Notes: generated by a model from the sequence alone, not told the origin. Numbered from the stretch's first letter, positions 1 through 8,150 are shown. The stretch: 13,322 nt of DNA from Aquificota bacterium (GCA_013153765.1 JAADDT010000039.1:1-13322); one strand, 5' to 3'. Program-made: numbers and translations.

Positions 1-92
1 AACCTGTTGCTATTGAAGAGCAGATGAGGTTTGCCATCAGGGAAGGTGGTAGAACTGTCGGTGCTGGCGTTGTTACCAAAATAATTGAGTAG
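1..92 (+). CDS. tuf: Elongation factor Tu, C-terminal end (partial, 5' end outside window)
   Basis: Only the last 29 residues are present. The first complete codon is at position 3 and the stop is TAG at 90-92, followed at once by an in-frame TAA (93-95), giving a tandem stop. The visible tail, with FAIREGGRTVGAGVV and ending KIIE, is the highly conserved final beta strands of EF-Tu domain 3. EF-Tu is the cytoplasmic GTPase that delivers aminoacyl-tRNA to the ribosomal A site. The GTPase domain lies upstream of the window and cannot be checked. It sits 15 nt before rpmG, the common bacterial order tuf-rpmG-trnW-secE-nusG. Whether the genome has a second tuf copy (often next to fusA) cannot be seen here. 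Confidence 0.95.
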   Translation, partial: PVAIEEQMRFAIREGGRTVGAGVVTKIIE

Positions 93-107
93 TAAGGGGT
101 CTTGATA

Positions 108-260
108 ATGGCAAGGGAAATAATAACTTTAGCCTGTACGGAATGTAAGAGGAAGAACTACACCACCACGAAGAACAAAAGGAAGCACACCGAAAGGCTT
201 GAGCTGAAGAAGTACTGTAAGTTTTGCAGGAAGCATACACTCCACAGGGAAATAAAATAA
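108..260 (+). CDS. rpmG: 50S ribosomal protein L33 (bL33), zinc-binding form
   Basis: A 50-residue protein, the usual length for bL33, and too short for many ORF filters. It is very basic and begins [18 protein letters not shown]. Two CxxC pairs (C10/C13 and C37/C40) form the zinc ribbon of the cysteine-containing 'C+' type of L33, unlike the cysteine-free E. coli paralogue. L33 sits in the large subunit near the E site. The start is the ATG at 108, with AAGGGG at 94-99 as ribosome binding site. An in-frame TTG at 102 is less well spaced and would add only two residues. It lies between tuf and tRNA-Trp with 15- and 9-nt gaps, so it is probably transcribed with both. Confidence 0.96.
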   Translation: MAREIITLACTECKRKNYTTTKNKRKHTERLELKKYCKFCRKHTLHREIK

Positions 261-269
261 ATCCTTAAA

Positions 270-342
270 GGGGCAATAGCTCAGTTGGTAGAGCACGGGA
301 CTCCAAATCCCGCGGTCGGGGGTTCGAGTCCTCCTTGCCCCG
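270..342 (+). tRNA. trnW: tRNA-Trp (anticodon CCA)
   Basis: A 73-nt cloverleaf folds by eye. The acceptor arms GGGGCAA (270-276) and TTGCCCC (335-341) pair fully. The D stem is GCTC/GAGC. The anticodon stem CGGGA/TCCCG (296-300, 308-312) closes loop CTCCAAA with anticodon CCA at 303-305. The variable loop has five bases, and the T stem GGGGG/CCTCC, with one G-U pair, closes TTCGAGT. The discriminator base is G342, as expected for bacterial tRNA-Trp. The 3' CCA is not encoded (the next bases are CTT), so it must be added enzymatically. It lies inside the rpmG-secE interval with 9 and 22 nt on its sides, so it is presumably excised from the polycistronic transcript. Confidence 0.97.
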
Positions 343-364
343 CTTGTTTATTGCCGGAGAGCAG

Positions 365-553
365 ATGAAAGTAAGTGAAATACCTAAATTTTTGAAAGAG
401 GTACAGGAGGAGCTTAAAAAGGTAACGTGGCCCTCAAGGGAGCTGGTAAGGAACGCCACGATAGCGGTTATCGTTTTCACACTGCTCGTATCACTTTACC
501 TGTGGGGGTTAGACCTGCTGTTTGACAGGATATTTGACTACCTTTACAAATAA
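365..553 (+). CDS. secE: Preprotein translocase subunit SecE
   Basis: A 62-residue single-span SecE, the short form typical of most bacteria (E. coli has three spans). Residues 8-28 form an amphipathic surface helix with the conserved TWPSR motif (residues 21-25). Residues 30-50 are the hydrophobic transmembrane helix that clamps SecY in the SecYEG channel of the inner membrane. The start is ATG at 365 with GGAGA at 356-360. The open frame extends back to a TTG at 335, but that would begin inside the tRNA acceptor arm and is rejected. The start lies 22 nt after the mature tRNA end, so tRNA processing would leave a secE-nusG mRNA with a short leader. nusG follows 14 nt downstream, the near-universal pairing. 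Confidence 0.97.
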   Translation: MKVSEIPKFLKEVQEELKKVTWPSRELVRNATIAVIVFTLLVSLYLWGLDLLFDRIFDYLYK

Positions 554-567
554 GAAGGGGTAAATTG

Positions 568-1359
568 ATGTCTGAAGAGAAAAATAAAGAGCTTGAGAAT
601 AAAGAAGGTCAGGAGCAGGAAAAGAAGGAAGACAAGAAGAAGTGGTACGCCCTTTACACACAGTCAAACCTTGAGATAAGGGCAAAGGAAAACCTGATCA
701 GAATGCTTGAGCTTAACAACATGAACCATCTGGTTGATAAGGTCCTTGTCCCTGCTGAAGAGAAGGTTGTTATAAAAGCGTTGGGAAAGGAAAAGTACAG
801 GCTTTCACTGAAAGGGGCAAACAGGGAAATAGACGTAATGGGTAAGAAGGGCGTCACCAAGTTTTCCATAGAAGACGGTAAGGTAAAGGTGCTTGAAAGT
901 GTTGAGGGGGACGAGCAGTGTGTAAACCACAGTCCCATATTCAAACCGGGGCAGAAAATCCAGTGTAAGGAAAACAAGACTGAAGCAAGGATAGTACTTG
1001 AAAATAAAATATTTCCCGGATACCTGCTTATAAAAGCGGAGCTTAACGACGACCTTATAGACCTGATAAAGAAAACGCCTTACATTATAGGTTTCGTAAG
1101 TGCCGGCGGTGTTCCTGTCCCGCTGGACGAGAAGGACATACAGAAGGTACTGGGACAGATAGAGAAAGGTGCTCCAAAGGTCAAGAGACTTCTGTTCCAG
1201 AAAGGGGATCAGGTACGGGTTATAGAAGGTCCGTTTATGAACTTTACAGGTACGGTGGAAGAGGTAATTCCGGAAAAAGAAAAACTTATAGTGTCCATTT
1301 CCATATTTGGACGTTCCACACCGGTTGAACTTGAGTTCTCCCAGGTGGAAAAGATTTAA
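568..1359 (+). CDS. nusG: Transcription termination/antitermination factor NusG with inserted domain II
   Basis: A 263-residue NusG, against about 180 in E. coli. Residues 1-25 are a charged Lys/Glu tail. The NGN domain, which binds the beta' clamp helices of RNA polymerase, starts at WYALYTQSN (26-34) and resumes with [10 protein letters not shown] (147-156). It is split by an insert of about 70 residues (roughly 69-140) matching the placement of the extra domain known from Aquifex and Thermotoga NusG. The insert holds two cysteines, C118 and C133. The C-terminal KOW domain (about 211-260, with [11 protein letters not shown]) would contact Rho or S10. The start is ATG 568, with AAGGGG at 555-560. 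A TTG three bases upstream is in frame but closer to the ribosome binding site. rplK follows after 21 nt. Confidence 0.96.
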   Translation: MSEEKNKELENKEGQEQEKKEDKKKWYALYTQSNLEIRAKENLIRMLELNNMNHLVDKVLVPAEEKVVIKALGKEKYRLSLKGANREIDVMGKKGVTKFSIEDGKVKVLESVEGDEQCVNHSPIFKPGQKIQCKENKTEARIVLENKIFPGYLLIKAELNDDLIDLIKKTPYIIGFVSAGGVPVPLDEKDIQKVLGQIEKGAPKVKRLLFQKGDQVRVIEGPFMNFTGTVEEVIPEKEKLIVSISIFGRSTPVELEFSQVEKI

Positions 1360-1380
1360 ACTCAAGGAGGTGTACTTTTT

Positions 1381-1818
1381 ATGGCAAAGAAAGTTGTAGG
1401 GACGATTGAGCTGATGATACCGGCTCAACAGGCATCACCATCACCGCCGGTTGGTCCTGCTTTAGGTCAGCACGGCGTAAACATTATGGAGTTCGTTAAA
1501 AGCTTCAACGCCGCCACGGCTGACATGAAGCCGGGAACTATTGTGCCTGTCGTTATTACCGTTTATTCTGACAGGTCGTTCACTTTTATCCTGAAAACTC
1601 CTCCAGCTTCTTACCTGCTTAAAGAGGCGGCAGGTATTAAGAAAGGGGCTTCCGATCCAAAAAGGGAAAAGGTAGGTAAGGTAAACAGGGAACAGCTGAA
1701 GGAGATTGCACAGATAAAGCTAAAAGACCTGAACACGGAAGACATTGAGCAAGCTATGAAGATCATAGCCGGTACTGCCCGCTCAATGGGTATTGAAGTA
1801 GAAGGATTGGAGGCGTAG
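1381..1818 (+). CDS. rplK: 50S ribosomal protein L11 (uL11)
   Basis: A 145-residue protein, close to the usual 141-142. The N-terminal domain contains the proline-rich [13 protein letters not shown] motif (about residues 24-36) that contacts factors and thiopeptide antibiotics. The C-terminal RNA-binding domain includes the KTPPAS strand and the GTARSMGI segment. L11 binds the 23S rRNA GTPase-associated centre at the stalk base, beside the L10-L12 complex encoded just downstream. It starts at ATG 1381 with a perfect AAGGAGGTG at 1364-1372. The 21-nt gap after nusG leaves no room for a separate promoter or a long leader. The TAG stop is only 2 nt before rplA, so translational coupling is likely. 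Confidence 0.98.
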   Translation: MAKKVVGTIELMIPAQQASPSPPVGPALGQHGVNIMEFVKSFNAATADMKPGTIVPVVITVYSDRSFTFILKTPPASYLLKEAAGIKKGASDPKREKVGKVNREQLKEIAQIKLKDLNTEDIEQAMKIIAGTARSMGIEVEGLEA

Positions 1819-1820
1819 CC

Positions 1821-2549
1821 ATGGCAAAAAGAGGAAAGAAGTACTTAAAGGCTTTAGAGCTTGTTGATAAGGACAAACAGTACTCCCTTGAGGAGGCTGT
1901 TGAGACCATAAAGAAGATGGAAGAGGTTCTGCAGAGGAAGTTTGACGAAACTGTGGAGCTGGTTTTCAGGCTGGGCGTTGATCCGAGATATGCAGACCAG
2001 ATGGTAAGGGGCTCTGTCGTTCTGCCACACGGACTTGGAAGGGAACTGAAGGTTCTGGTTATTACGCAGGGTGAAAAGGTAAAGGAAGCTGAAGAGGCAG
2101 GAGCGGACTACGTAGGCGGTGAAGACCTGATTAACAAAATACTTAACGAGAACTGGCTTGACTTTGATGTTGTTATAGCAACGCCTGACATGATGCCTAA
2201 AGTGGCAAAGTTAGGTAGGGTTTTAGGTCCAAGGGGTCTTATGCCAAATCCTAAGGTTGGAACTGTGACAACAAACGTGGCTAAAGCCGTTGAGGAGGCT
2301 AAGAAAGGTAGGGTTGAGTTTAAGGTTGATAAAACCGGAAACCTCCACGTTCCTATCGGAAAGGTGTCCTTTGACAACCAAAAGCTGGTTGAAAACGCAC
2401 TTGAGGTTATAGAAACCGTTCAGAAGCTTAAGCCTTCTGGACTGAAGGGGCAATACATGAAGAACCTTGTTATGAAAACGACGATGAGCCCGTCGGTAAA
2501 GCTTGACATTGCTTCTATACAGAAATCTTTAGAAGCAAAAGCCGCATAA
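1821..2549 (+). CDS. rplA: 50S ribosomal protein L1 (uL1)
   Basis: A 242-residue L1 (commonly about 230) forming the mobile L1 stalk near the E site, where it helps release deacylated tRNA. Domain I is built from both termini. Domain II lies at about residues 70-160 and includes [20 protein letters not shown] and [10 protein letters not shown] (141-150). The RNA-binding surface continues with [18 protein letters not shown] (167-184). The start is ATG 1821. Its ribosome binding site GGAGG (1809-1813) lies within the last codons of rplK, supporting coupled translation. L1 is a known repressor of the L11 operon in E. coli. No recognisable L1-binding leader is visible in the 21-nt nusG-rplK gap, so any such site would have to lie in coding sequence or outside the window. 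Confidence 0.98.
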   Translation: MAKRGKKYLKALELVDKDKQYSLEEAVETIKKMEEVLQRKFDETVELVFRLGVDPRYADQMVRGSVVLPHGLGRELKVLVITQGEKVKEAEEAGADYVGGEDLINKILNENWLDFDVVIATPDMMPKVAKLGRVLGPRGLMPNPKVGTVTTNVAKAVEEAKKGRVEFKVDKTGNLHVPIGKVSFDNQKLVENALEVIETVQKLKPSGLKGQYMKNLVMKTTMSPSVKLDIASIQKSLEAKAA

Positions 2550-2564
2550 TTGGAGGAATGGAAG

Positions 2565-3110
2565 ATGACAACAACAGAAGTAAGAAAATCCATACAGAAA
2601 AAACAGCAGGTCGTTGACGAGGTCAAAAGCAAGATAGACAGGGCAAAGCTGATGGTGGTTTTTGACTTTACCGGAATTGACGCAAACGCAATGGCTGATT
2701 TCAGGAAGGAGATAAGGAAGAAAGATGCGGAAATAAAGGTGATAAAAAACACCGTCCTTTACAGGGCTTGCAACGGGACAGAGCTTTATGATAAAATTGA
2801 TATTTTCAAGGGACCTTCCGCCGTGATTTTTGCTTACGAGGATATGGTTACGGCGGCTAAGGCTCTTAAGGAGTTTTTGAAAAACAACGAAAGTGCGAAG
2901 GTTAAGGCTGGACTTGTTGAGGGCAGTTATGCCACTCCGGAAAAGATTGACGAGCTGGCATCACTGCCAAGCAGGGAGGAGCTTATTGCTCAACTGCTTG
3001 CAACTATGATGGCTCCCGTTACGAACTTTGTACGGGTGCTTAACGCCGTTCCGCAAAAGGCGGTTATGGTGCTGAACGCTATTAAGGAAGAGAAAGAAAA
3101 GCAAGGTTGA
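2565..3110 (+). CDS. rplJ: 50S ribosomal protein L10 (uL10)
   Basis: A 181-residue protein beginning MTTTEVRKSIQKKQQ. The N-terminal part anchors to 23S rRNA beside L11. The C-terminal helix (about 137-178, SREELIAQLLA onward) carries docking sites for L12 dimers. From memory of mesophilic L10 (about 165 residues), the helix is roughly ten residues longer here, which points to three L12 dimers rather than two. The start is ATG 2565. The frame opens at a TTG at 2550, but the ribosome binding site GGAGG occupies 2552-2556 inside that extension, 8 nt from the ATG, which decides for 2565. Only 15 nt separate it from rplA, too little for the long L10-binding leader found in E. coli. Confidence 0.97.
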   Translation: MTTTEVRKSIQKKQQVVDEVKSKIDRAKLMVVFDFTGIDANAMADFRKEIRKKDAEIKVIKNTVLYRACNGTELYDKIDIFKGPSAVIFAYEDMVTAAKALKEFLKNNESAKVKAGLVEGSYATPEKIDELASLPSREELIAQLLATMMAPVTNFVRVLNAVPQKAVMVLNAIKEEKEKQG

Positions 3111-3136
3111 GAAAAATTTAAGGAGGTTTAAATACT

Positions 3137-3520
3137 ATGGCAACAATCTCAAAGGAAGAGATCAAAGAAGCTATCAAAAACATGACTGTTTTAGAACTGG
3201 CAGAGCTGGTTAAAGAGCTTGAAGAGGAGTTCGGCGTTTCTGCCGCCGCAATGGTAGCCGCCGCTCCTGCCGCAGGTGGAGCTGGAGCTGCCGCCGCCGC
3301 TGAGGAGAAAACCGAGTTTGACGTTATTCTCCAAAGCCCGGGTGAGAAGAAGATCAACGTTATCAAGGTTGTCAGGGAAATTACAGGTCTCGGTCTTAAA
3401 GAGGCTAAAGAGCTCGTTGACAGTGCTCCAAAACCTGTTAAGGAAGGGGTATCTAAAGAGGAAGCTGAACAGATTAAAGCCAAGCTTGAAGAGGCAGGTG
3501 CAACTGTCGAAGTTAAGTAA
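3137..3520 (+). CDS. rplL: 50S ribosomal protein L7/L12 (bL12)
   Basis: A 127-residue acidic stalk protein. Residues 1-33 ([19 protein letters not shown]) are the dimerising helical domain that docks on the L10 helix. Residues about 36-57 are an Ala/Gly-rich flexible hinge. Residues about 58-127 are the globular domain that recruits EF-Tu, EF-G and IF2, with the conserved [20 protein letters not shown] helix-loop-helix. The start ATG 3137 has AAGGAGG at 3120-3126. It is followed by a spacer with a hairpin before rpoB, the only sizeable break in the cluster. L12 is needed in several copies per ribosome, so a block on read-through after this gene would make regulatory sense. Confidence 0.98.
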   Translation: MATISKEEIKEAIKNMTVLELAELVKELEEEFGVSAAAMVAAAPAAGGAGAAAAAEEKTEFDVILQSPGEKKINVIKVVREITGLGLKEAKELVDSAPKPVKEGVSKEEAEQIKAKLEEAGATVEVK

Positions 3521-3563
3521 GTTGACACCGTACAGCATTACACAATTCAGTTTGTAGATACGC

Positions 3564-3606
3564 AAAGGCAGATCATCAATGGGGTGGTCTGCCTTTATTC
3601 ATTTTT
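3564..3606 (+). terminator. Terminator-like hairpin between rplL and rpoB (probable partial attenuator)
   Basis: The left arm AAAGGCAGATCATC (3564-3577) pairs with GGTGGTCTGCCTTT (3583-3596) over 14 bp, including two G-U pairs, with a 5-base loop. It is followed by ATTCATTTTT, a T-rich but interrupted tail. It sits 43 nt after the rplL stop and about 48 nt before the rpoB start, where E. coli has its rplL-rpoB attenuator. The imperfect U-tract and the absence of a convincing promoter between hairpin and rpoB suggest partial rather than full termination. The attenuator role is inference; the hairpin is seen directly. Confidence 0.7.
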
Positions 3607-3640
3607 AACCAAAACCGAATAGGAAATCCAAAAATACATA

Positions 3641-3650
3641 AAAGGTGGTG
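3641..3650 (+). promoter_or_regulatory. Ribosome binding site of rpoB
   Basis: AAAGGTGGTG lies 4 nt before the rpoB ATG and differs by one base from the ideal AAGGAGGTG core found ahead of rplK. It supports ATG 3655 as the start and is a slightly weaker site than those of the ribosomal protein genes. Confidence 0.6.
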
Positions 3651-3654
3651 TAAT

Positions 3655-6600
3655 ATGAGGAACATAGAAAAATTACATTTCAATCCGTTAAGGAAAAACC
3701 TTTCAAGAAGGAAAGAAGTATTACAACCTCCTGATCTACTCCACGTGCAGAAAAAATCATTTGAGGATTTTGTCCAATTCCATAAAAACCCTTACGAGAG
3801 GGAAGATAAAGGGCTACACGGCATCTTTAAAAGCTCCTTTCCCTTTGAGGACCCTAACGGACAGATAACCATTAACTACATCGCCTATGAAATTGGGGAT
3901 TGGGAATGTGGAAGGTGCAGAAGGTCAGTTAAAGACGACAACGAACACGTGGGAGGTCCCGGAGTTCCCTGTCCTTACTGTGGCGGTGTTCTGATATACA
4001 AGGAGAAAAACTCCGTTGAGGAATGTAAATACAAGGGGCTTACTTACAGTGCACCTTTAAGGGTTCTGCTTGAGCTGGTAATAAATCAGGTTGACCCTGA
4101 AACCGGTGAGGTGGTTCCAAAAACCATAAAGAAGCAGAAGGTATATTTCGGGGACATACCTCTTTTGACGGAGCATGCTTACTTCGTTATAAACGGCTCT
4201 GAAAGGGTTATCGTATCCCAGCTTATCAGGTCTTCAGGTATATTCTTTGAGGCGAAGGAAGACAAGACGAAGGACGTTTTAACGAGGATAATATACAAGG
4301 GCTCTGTAATACCTGAAAAAGGCTCAAGGCTTGAGTTTGAGTACGCAACGAACGTGGAAATATTCCACGCAAAGATAGACAGGAGAAAACTCCTTGGAAC
4401 AACCATATTAAGGGCTTTCGGTCTGGATACTGCCTATAAAATACTGAAAAAGTTTTATTCGGAAGTTGAAAGGTTTACAGTCCAGAACGGCACGATTATG
4501 GACGAAAAGGGAATTGAGCTTACTGCGGAGGAGCTTGCACAGAGACTTGAAAACTACGAGATATTCATCACTTACACCGCCGAAGAAAAGGACGAAAGGG
4601 GCAATCTGGTAACCATCAGAAGGGAAATATCCGTAGAGCCTGAAAACCTTGAAAAGTTCCTGCTTGACGAAAGGATAACGGTTGAGGAGATTGTTGCCAT
4701 ATCACCGCTGGTTTTCAGAAAGTCTCCGTACGGAAACATTCTGATAGAAACGCTGAAGAAAGACCAGCCGCAGATTAACGCAATGTTTACCTTCAGGGAT
4801 GCGGCAAGGGTTGACATCTACAGGAAGATGAGACCTACCGATACGGCGGTAATGGACCCTAAGGCGTTTTTAAGAAGGGCTAACGAGCTGTTTGAAAGCC
4901 TGTTCTTTGACCCACAGAGGTACGACCTGTCCAAAGTCGGTAGGGTGAAGCTGAACGCAAAAGTCCACCAGATACCGGAGGTTATCAGACCTTTAGACCT
5001 TGACACACTGCTTGAGGACTATCCACCGCTTGCACTGGCGGAGGACGTTAAGGTAGGTAAGGAGGTTCTGAAAGCAGGAACTAAGATAGACCAGGAAGTT
5101 ATCCAGAAGCTTAAGAAAAAGAAATTTAAAGAAATAAAGGTACAGCCTTATCTGGACGACGAGGCAAGGTTTATACTCCTGCCGGACGTTGTGGCTATCG
5201 TAAAATACCTGCTTGAGCTAAGGCTCGGTAAAAAAGAGCTGGACGACATAGCACACCTTGGAAACAGGAGGGTAAGACCTGCTGGCGAACTGCTTGAAAA
5301 CCAGACAAGGCTTGGACTGGTAAGGATGAACAAGGCTTTCAGGGACAGGGTTGCCACGGTTGACATAGAGGACCCTAACCTGAAGGTTGCCGATATGATA
5401 AATCCACGGTACGTGACGAACTCCATACTGGAATTCCTGAAGGGGGGACAGCTGTCCCAATTTATGGATCAGGCAAACCCGTTGGCGGAGCTTACGCATA
5501 AGAGAAGGCTTTCTGCACTTGGTCCCGGAGGTCTTACAAGGGACAGTGCCAAGTTTGAGATAAGGGACGTGCATCCGACACACTACGGAAGGGTCTGTCC
5601 AATAGAAACGCCTGAAGGTCAGAACATCGGTCTAATATCATCAATGACCGTTTACGCCACAATAAACGAGTTTGGCTTCCTCGTGTCTCCTTACAGGAAG
5701 GTTAAAAACGGGGTTGTTAGCGACGAGATAGAGTATTTAGCCGCTTACGACGAGGAAAAGTACGTTATAGCACAGGCTAACGCTCCAATAGACGAAAAGG
5801 GAAGATTCGTAAACGAAAGGGTTCTGGCAAGGGCGAAAGGTGATATCAGGCTTGTTTCTCCTGATGAGGTTGATTACATGGACGTTTCACCTAAGCAGGT
5901 CGTATCCGTGTCAGCCTCTTTAATACCGTTCCTTGAACACGACGACGCAAACAGGGCTCTGATGGGCTCTAACATGCAACGGCAGGCAGTTCCACTGCTG
6001 AAAACCGAGTATCCGCTTATAGGCACCGGAATGGAAAAGATTATAGCGGAGCATTCCGGGGCGGCTACAATAGCCAAAAGGGGCGGTGTTGTTGAAAGCG
6101 TTTCAGGGGACAGGATAGTAATAAAGGTAAATCCCGATGAGATAAACAACGACGATCCACTTGACATAGGTCTTGACATTTACGAACTGCAGAAGTTTAA
6201 AGGTTCTAACCAGTCAACCTGCATAAACCAGAGACCGCTTGTAAGGAAAGGTGATACGGTTGTTGCCGGTTCGGTAATAGCTGACGGCACGTCCACCTAT
6301 AAAGGTGAGCTTTCCCTCGGTAAAAACGTCCTTGTGGCGTTTATGCCGTGGAGGGGATACAACTTTGAGGACGCCATAGTCATATCGGAAAGGCTGGTTA
6401 AGGACGACGTGTTCACCTCAATACACATAGAGGAGTTTACCTGTGAAGCAAGGGAAACCAAGCTTGGACCTGAAGAGATAACCAGGAACATAGTGGGCGT
6501 TAACGAAAAGGCACTTGCTAACCTTGACGAACACGGAATAGTAAGGGTCGGGGCTTACGTGAAGCCGGGGGACATTCTGGTAGGTAAGGTGACGCCGAAA

Positions 6601-8133
6601 GGTGAGACACAGCCGACGCCGGAGGAAAAACTCCTCCTTGCCATATTCGGTGAGAAGGCGGCGGACGTTAAGGACTCTTCCCTCCGCGTCCCTGCAGGCG
6701 TTGAAGGTATAGTGATAGACGTTCAGGTGTTTGCAAGGAAAAAGCCGGGTAAGAAGGAAAGCAGATACATAGAACAGCTTATAGAAGAAAAGATAAAGAA
6801 ACTGGAAAAGGAGCTTGAGGAGAAGAAAAAGTTCATTACCGCAAGGAGGGACGAGCTTGTTAAACAGCTGATAATCGGACAGAAAGTTCCCCGTGATATA
6901 AAGGTGGCTGGAAAGGTAATACTGAAAAAAGGTGAAAAGATAACGGAAGAGGTTGCACCTAAGGTATTAAGGTTTATTATTGTTAATCCTTCCGGCTTCC
7001 TTTCTGACAAGAAGATAATAGAGAAGGTTGAGGCTATAGTAAACAAGGCAAAACTCCAGATAGAGCTGTGGGAAAACATATACGAAAAGCAAAAGGCACA
7101 GGCACAGAAAGGGGCTGACCTGAAGCCGGGGGTTAACGAGCTTGTTAAGGTTTACATAGCACAGAAGCGTAAAATACAGGTCGGTGATAAGATGGCAGGT
7201 AGGCACGGAAACAAGGGTGTTATCTCCGTAGTCCTGCCTGAGGAAGACATGCCGTTTATGGAAGACGGCACACCTGTGGACATCGTGCTTAATCCACTGG
7301 GCGTACCTTCCCGTATGAACGTGGGACAAATACTGGAAACTCACCTTGGACTTGCCGCCAAGAAGCTTGGTGAAAAGCTTGGTGAGGAGCTGAAAAAGAT
7401 AACCGGCAAGGAAGCTATCATAAAGAAAATACTTGAGTACTACAGCATAGCTAACGAAACTGGAGACGAGATAGTTGACAAATACAGGGAAGAAGACCTG
7501 AAGGAGCTTGAAAGGTACCTGAACACGCTTGACGAAACCACACTGAAGGCAGTGGTTAAAGACCTTACCGAAATAGGCATACCTGTAAGGACGCCTGTTT
7601 TTGAAGGGGCTACCGAGCAGGACGTTAAGGAAATGCTTAACAAAGCCGGCTTTAAGTCTGACGGTAAGATGAAGCTTATAGACGGCAGAACGGGAGAGCC
7701 GTTTGACCTTGAGGTGACTGCCGGATATATGTACATGCTGAAGCTGATACATATGGTTGACGACAAGATACACGCAAGGTCAACAGGTCCTTACTCCCTC
7801 ATCACGCAACAGCCTCTTGGCGGAAGGGCACAGTTTGGAGGTCAGAGGTTCGGTGAGATGGAAGTGTGGGCGTTGGAAGCACACGGAGCCGCTTACACGC
7901 TACAAGAGATGCTTACCGTCAAGTCTGACGACATAGAAGGAAGGAAAAGGGTTTACGAGTCCATCGTTAAGGGCAAGTACTACTACGACATAGGAGTGCC
8001 TGAGTCCTTTAAGGTGCTTGTAAGGGAGCTAAAAGCACTTGCACTGGACGTTGAGTGCAGGCTTGAGGACGGTCAGGAGCAGGCCTGCGACAAGGTGGAC
8101 ATCGTGTCCAAAAGCAAGAAAAAAGAGATTTAA
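3655..8133 (+). CDS. rpoB: DNA-directed RNA polymerase subunit beta, with lineage-specific inserts
   Basis: A 1492-residue beta subunit (E. coli 1342), intact in one frame. Standard landmarks are present: the ATG-proximal protrusion, [11 protein letters not shown] (180-190), the rifampicin pocket [10 protein letters not shown] to [10 protein letters not shown] (601-623), [19 protein letters not shown] (637-655), [15 protein letters not shown] (1177-1191) and the C-terminal [17 protein letters not shown] (1393-1409). The usual rifampicin-contact residues (Q602, F603, D605, H615, R618, S620) are kept. Three inserts stand out relative to E. coli. One is a four-Cys ribbon at about 83-119. Another, at about 445-503, resembles the Bacillus insert at the same place. 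The third is a Lys/Glu-rich helical block at about 1028-1155, corresponding in position to E. coli SI2. The tail beyond the usual end (about 1468-1492) is basic. rpoC follows after 25 nt. Confidence 0.99.
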   Translation: MRNIEKLHFNPLRKNLSRRKEVLQPPDLLHVQKKSFEDFVQFHKNPYEREDKGLHGIFKSSFPFEDPNGQITINYIAYEIGDWECGRCRRSVKDDNEHVGGPGVPCPYCGGVLIYKEKNSVEECKYKGLTYSAPLRVLLELVINQVDPETGEVVPKTIKKQKVYFGDIPLLTEHAYFVINGSERVIVSQLIRSSGIFFEAKEDKTKDVLTRIIYKGSVIPEKGSRLEFEYATNVEIFHAKIDRRKLLGTTILRAFGLDTAYKILKKFYSEVERFTVQNGTIMDEKGIELTAEELAQRLENYEIFITYTAEEKDERGNLVTIRREISVEPENLEKFLLDERITVEEIVAISPLVFRKSPYGNILIETLKKDQPQINAMFTFRDAARVDIYRKMRPTDTAVMDPKAFLRRANELFESLFFDPQRYDLSKVGRVKLNAKVHQIPEVIRPLDLDTLLEDYPPLALAEDVKVGKEVLKAGTKIDQEVIQKLKKKKFKEIKVQPYLDDEARFILLPDVVAIVKYLLELRLGKKELDDIAHLGNRRVRPAGELLENQTRLGLVRMNKAFRDRVATVDIEDPNLKVADMINPRYVTNSILEFLKGGQLSQFMDQANPLAELTHKRRLSALGPGGLTRDSAKFEIRDVHPTHYGRVCPIETPEGQNIGLISSMTVYATINEFGFLVSPYRKVKNGVVSDEIEYLAAYDEEKYVIAQANAPIDEKGRFVNERVLARAKGDIRLVSPDEVDYMDVSPKQVVSVSASLIPFLEHDDANRALMGSNMQRQAVPLLKTEYPLIGTGMEKIIAEHSGAATIAKRGGVVESVSGDRIVIKVNPDEINNDDPLDIGLDIYELQKFKGSNQSTCINQRPLVRKGDTVVAGSVIADGTSTYKGELSLGKNVLVAFMPWRGYNFEDAIVISERLVKDDVFTSIHIEEFTCEARETKLGPEEITRNIVGVNEKALANLDEHGIVRVGAYVKPGDILVGKVTPKGETQPTPEEKLLLAIFGEKAADVKDSSLRVPAGVEGIVIDVQVFARKKPGKKESRYIEQLIEEKIKKLEKELEEKKKFITARRDELVKQLIIGQKVPRDIKVAGKVILKKGEKITEEVAPKVLRFIIVNPSGFLSDKKIIEKVEAIVNKAKLQIELWENIYEKQKAQAQKGADLKPGVNELVKVYIAQKRKIQVGDKMAGRHGNKGVISVVLPEEDMPFMEDGTPVDIVLNPLGVPSRMNVGQILETHLGLAAKKLGEKLGEELKKITGKEAIIKKILEYYSIANETGDEIVDKYREEDLKELERYLNTLDETTLKAVVKDLTEIGIPVRTPVFEGATEQDVKEMLNKAGFKSDGKMKLIDGRTGEPFDLEVTAGYMYMLKLIHMVDDKIHARSTGPYSLITQQPLGGRAQFGGQRFGEMEVWALEAHGAAYTLQEMLTVKSDDIEGRKRVYESIVKGKYYYDIGVPESFKVLVRELKALALDVECRLEDGQEQACDKVDIVSKSKKKEI
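3907..3981 (+). other. Four-cysteine zinc-ribbon-like insert encoded within rpoB
   Basis: This stretch encodes RpoB residues 85-109: C85-GR-C88, a 17-residue loop, then C106-PY-C109 followed by GG and a hydrophobic strand ending IYK. It interrupts the conserved run from [10 protein letters not shown] to [16 protein letters not shown], which is continuous in E. coli and Bacillus. The two CxxC knuckles strongly suggest a bound zinc. The pattern (aromatic-x-C-x-RC, then V-x-CPYCGG and a hydrophobic strand ending YK) resembles archaeal RpoP/Rpb12. That resemblance is from memory and has not been searched. Confidence 0.75.
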
Positions 8134-8142
8134 ACTCTGATT

Positions 8143-8150
8143 AAGGAGGT
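8143..8150 (+). promoter_or_regulatory. Strong ribosome binding site that decides the TTG start of rpoC
   Basis: AAGGAGGT lies 8 nt before TTG 8159. The first in-frame ATG is ten codons later (8189), too far for this site, so the rare UUG start is favoured. Confidence 0.8.

Noticed and set aside
335..364. Upstream TTG start extending SecE by ten residues
   Set aside because: It would begin inside the tRNA-Trp acceptor stem. ATG 365 has a GGAGA site and gives the normal SecE N-terminus.
2550..2564. Upstream TTG start extending L10 by five residues
   Set aside because: The extension consists of the ribosome binding site itself; ATG 2565 is ideally spaced from GGAGG.
3521..3550. TTGACA right after the rplL stop as a -35 box of an rpoB promoter
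   Set aside because: No acceptable -10 hexamer occurs 16-18 nt downstream (best about 3 of 6), and it lies upstream of the hairpin.
3607..3654. Promoter between the attenuator hairpin and rpoB
   Set aside because: The stretch is AT-rich with a weak TACATA, but no matching -35 element at the right distance, so it is not supportable by eye.
6967..7773. Long minus-strand open frame (268 codons) opposite rpoB
   Set aside because: It is a shadow of rpoB: low-complexity Tyr/Leu/Val-rich translation, no family features and no ribosome binding site logic.
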